Origin: Anaerolineae bacterium
Lineage (GTDB): Bacteria > Chloroflexota > Anaerolineae > DRVO01
Direction of reading: 5' to 3'
Assembly (NCBI GenBank): GCA_013178015.1
Contig: JABLXR010000003.1
Coordinates: forward strand, 49,063 to 113,062
Length of the DNA stretch: 64,000 nucleotides
A program made the position numbers and the translations under genes. The notes under the pieces are model-generated. The model ran no database searches. It was not told where the DNA came from and saw only the letters and a program-made list of their open reading frames with translations. Below are positions 62,607 to 64,000 of the stretch, in pieces; position 1 is the first letter of the stretch; the number at the start of each line of letters is the position of its first letter.

Positions 62607-63906
62607 CCTGACTCGTTACCTGGACCTGATCGAGAGCGCTCAGCCCATCAAGCGTCAGGGGAGCGTGTGCAAGGTGGTGGGCCTGACGATCGAGGCTCAG
62701 GGCGTCAACGGGTTGCTGGGAGAACTCTGCTACCTGTGCCTCCGCAGCGATGGCCTTCTCCCGGCAGAGATCGTGGGCTTTCGCGATGGACGTACGCTCC
62801 TCATGCCCCTCGGTGACACCCACGGCATACAACCAGGTAGCACCGTCATTGCCAGCGGCAGCCTCCTCACCGTCCCCGCTGGGCCTCGGCTGCTGGGCCG
62901 CGTCCTGGATGGTCTGGGCCGACCACTCGACGGCAAGGGACCGGTGCAGGCCTCCGAGCGCTACCCAATCACTAACGAAGCTCCCCATCCGCTGCGCCGG
63001 ACCCCGATCACGCAGATCATGCCCACCGGCGTGCGAGCCATAGATGGGCTGCTCACTTGTGGAGCCGGCCAGCGCATTGGCATCTTCGCCGGCTCCGGTG
63101 TGGGCAAGAGCACTCTGCTGGGGATGATCGCTCGAAACAGCCGCTCCGACATCAGCGTTATCGGGCTGATCGGTGAACGCGGGCGCGAGGTGCAGGAGTT
63201 CATCGACCGCGACTTGGGTCCCGAAGGAATGAGGCGTTCGGTGGTGGTGGTGTCTACCTCCGACGAACCGCCCCTGGTCCGGATGAAGGGCGCCCTGGTA
63301 GCGACAGCGGTGGCCGAGTACTTCCGAGACCAGGGACTGCACGTCACCTTCCTCATGGACTCGGTCACTCGCTTCGCCATGGCTCAAAGGGAGGTGGGAC
63401 TGGCCATCGGGGAACCGCCCGCCACCCGCGGCTACACTCCTTCGGTCTTCGCTGCCCTCCCCAAGTTGATGGAACGCGCTGGTACATCCGATCGGGGCAC
63501 CATCACCGGATTCTACACAGTCCTGGTTGAGGGCGATGACTTCACCGAGCCCGTCACCGACACAGCCCGCTCCGTCCTGGATGGCCACATCGTCCTCTCC
63601 CGAGATCTGGCGGCCGAGGATCACTACCCACCCATTGACATCTCTAGCAGCGTCAGCCGACTCATGAACAGCATCGTCTCCGATGAGCACAGACGGGCCG
63701 CCGCCCAGGTCCGCGAGTGCATCGCTGTGTACAGCCGCGCTCGAGACTTGGTAGACATCGGGGCCTATCAGCCCGGTAGCAACGCCGACATAGACCGGGC
63801 CCTGACGCTCATGCCCCGCATCACTGCGTTCCTGAGGCAGCAGCCGGAGGAAGCCACTCCTTACGACGAGACGCTGTCCCGCCTCCGCTCCATCTTCGAG
63901 GACTGA
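62587..63906 (+). CDS. fliI: Flagellum-specific export ATPase FliI
   Basis: A 439-residue ATPase of the F1-beta-like family that feeds substrates to the export gate. Walker A is GSGVGKST near 168; the adjoining GLIGERGREVQEF and Walker B VTFLMDSVTRFA are intact; the C-terminal YQPGSN and PEEATPYDETLSRL segments are usual. The ATG at 62587 is preferred to the GTG one codon before. Confidence 0.96.
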   Translation: MADTRIDLTRYLDLIESAQPIKRQGSVCKVVGLTIEAQGVNGLLGELCYLCLRSDGLLPAEIVGFRDGRTLLMPLGDTHGIQPGSTVIASGSLLTVPAGPRLLGRVLDGLGRPLDGKGPVQASERYPITNEAPHPLRRTPITQIMPTGVRAIDGLLTCGAGQRIGIFAGSGVGKSTLLGMIARNSRSDISVIGLIGERGREVQEFIDRDLGPEGMRRSVVVVSTSDEPPLVRMKGALVATAVAEYFRDQGLHVTFLMDSVTRFAMAQREVGLAIGEPPATRGYTPSVFAALPKLMERAGTSDRGTITGFYTVLVEGDDFTEPVTDTARSVLDGHIVLSRDLAAEDHYPPIDISSSVSRLMNSIVSDEHRRAAAQVRECIAVYSRARDLVDIGAYQPGSNADIDRALTLMPRITAFLRQQPEEATPYDETLSRLRSIFED

Positions 63907-63907
63907 G

Positions 63908-64000
63908 ATGCCACCCTTTCGCTTCCGCCTGCAGCGGGCATTGGACTATAGGAGCAGACTGGTCGAGGCTCAAAGGATAGAGGTTTCGCGATGCGCTGCC
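63908..64000 (+). CDS. fliJ: Flagellar export chaperone FliJ (3' truncated by window end)
   Basis: Thirty-one codons are visible, beginning one base after the fliI stop. The pattern FRFRLQRALDYRSRLVEAQ is typical of the FliJ N-terminus, which forms a coiled coil and sits in the FliI ring. The rest lies outside the window. Confidence 0.85.
   Translation, partial: MPPFRFRLQRALDYRSRLVEAQRIEVSRCAA

Overview
The window reads as a chromosomal segment of a high-GC, flagellated bacterium, most likely a Chloroflexota member (Anaerolineae-like) with a single-membrane envelope. This is inference from several signs: a glycosyltransferase-type tail with two copies of a beta domain common in Anaerolineae, surface proteins that start with a four-cysteine CPYLG motif, an LPXTG-like sorting signal, and flagellar operons of Bacillus/Clostridium style (FliW/CsrA, short FlbD, a SwrB-like gene after sigma-28) with no L- or P-ring genes in view. 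There is no sign of phage, insertion sequences, CRISPR, tRNA or rRNA. No stretch above 300 bases lacks a gene.

Layout. 1-4.3 kb: the end of a membrane glycosyltransferase-like gene and three minus-strand oxidoreductases. 4.4-8.4 kb: an exopolysaccharide unit with a fused Wzz/BY-kinase and two paralogous membrane proteins carrying the four-cysteine motif. 8.4-20.8 kb: housekeeping genes (FAH-family hydrolase, Der, THUMP methyltransferase, HAD hydrolase, RlmN, two MATE pumps, an MFS carrier, a half-size GDT1 protein, MnmE and Rex). 20.9-29.1 kb: a complete F-type ATP synthase operon followed by mreB. Its order is Z-B-E-F-H-G-A-D-C, and its gamma subunit carries an extra C-terminal domain that looks like the C-terminal domain of the delta subunit. 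29.2-36.8 kb: a signalling island with a class III nucleotide cyclase fused to an AAA/TPR module, an HD-GYP phosphodiesterase, and a divergent response regulator/histidine kinase pair.

36.8-64 kb: a large flagellar locus in four apparent transcription units. Unit A (minus, from 56.9 kb): flbD-motA-motB-fliL-fliM-fliN-fliO-fliP-fliQ-fliR-flhB-flhA-flhF-flhG. Unit B (minus, from 44.8 kb): fliA-(swrB-like)-(LPXTG-like protein)-flgF-flgG. Unit C (minus, from 40.9 kb): flgM-flgN-like-flgK-flgL-fliW-csrA. Unit D (plus, from 57.1 kb): a glycosidase-like gene, flgC-fliE-fliF-fliG-fliH-fliI-fliJ, leaving the window.

The strongest novel signal is regulatory. Units A, B and D each have, 21-22 nt upstream of a -10-like hexamer, an array of exactly four 11-bp direct repeats of consensus nTTYACG-N4, the fourth always reading TTTACTG. 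This resembles a PhoB/PhoP-type response-regulator box. Unit C instead has a near-consensus sigma-28 promoter that overlaps the flgG stop codon. Together these outline a two-tier flagellar hierarchy that can be read directly from the DNA. Other items worth attention are the gamma-delta ATP synthase fusion, the glycosidase in the usual place of flgB, and the LPXTG-like protein inside a flagellar operon.
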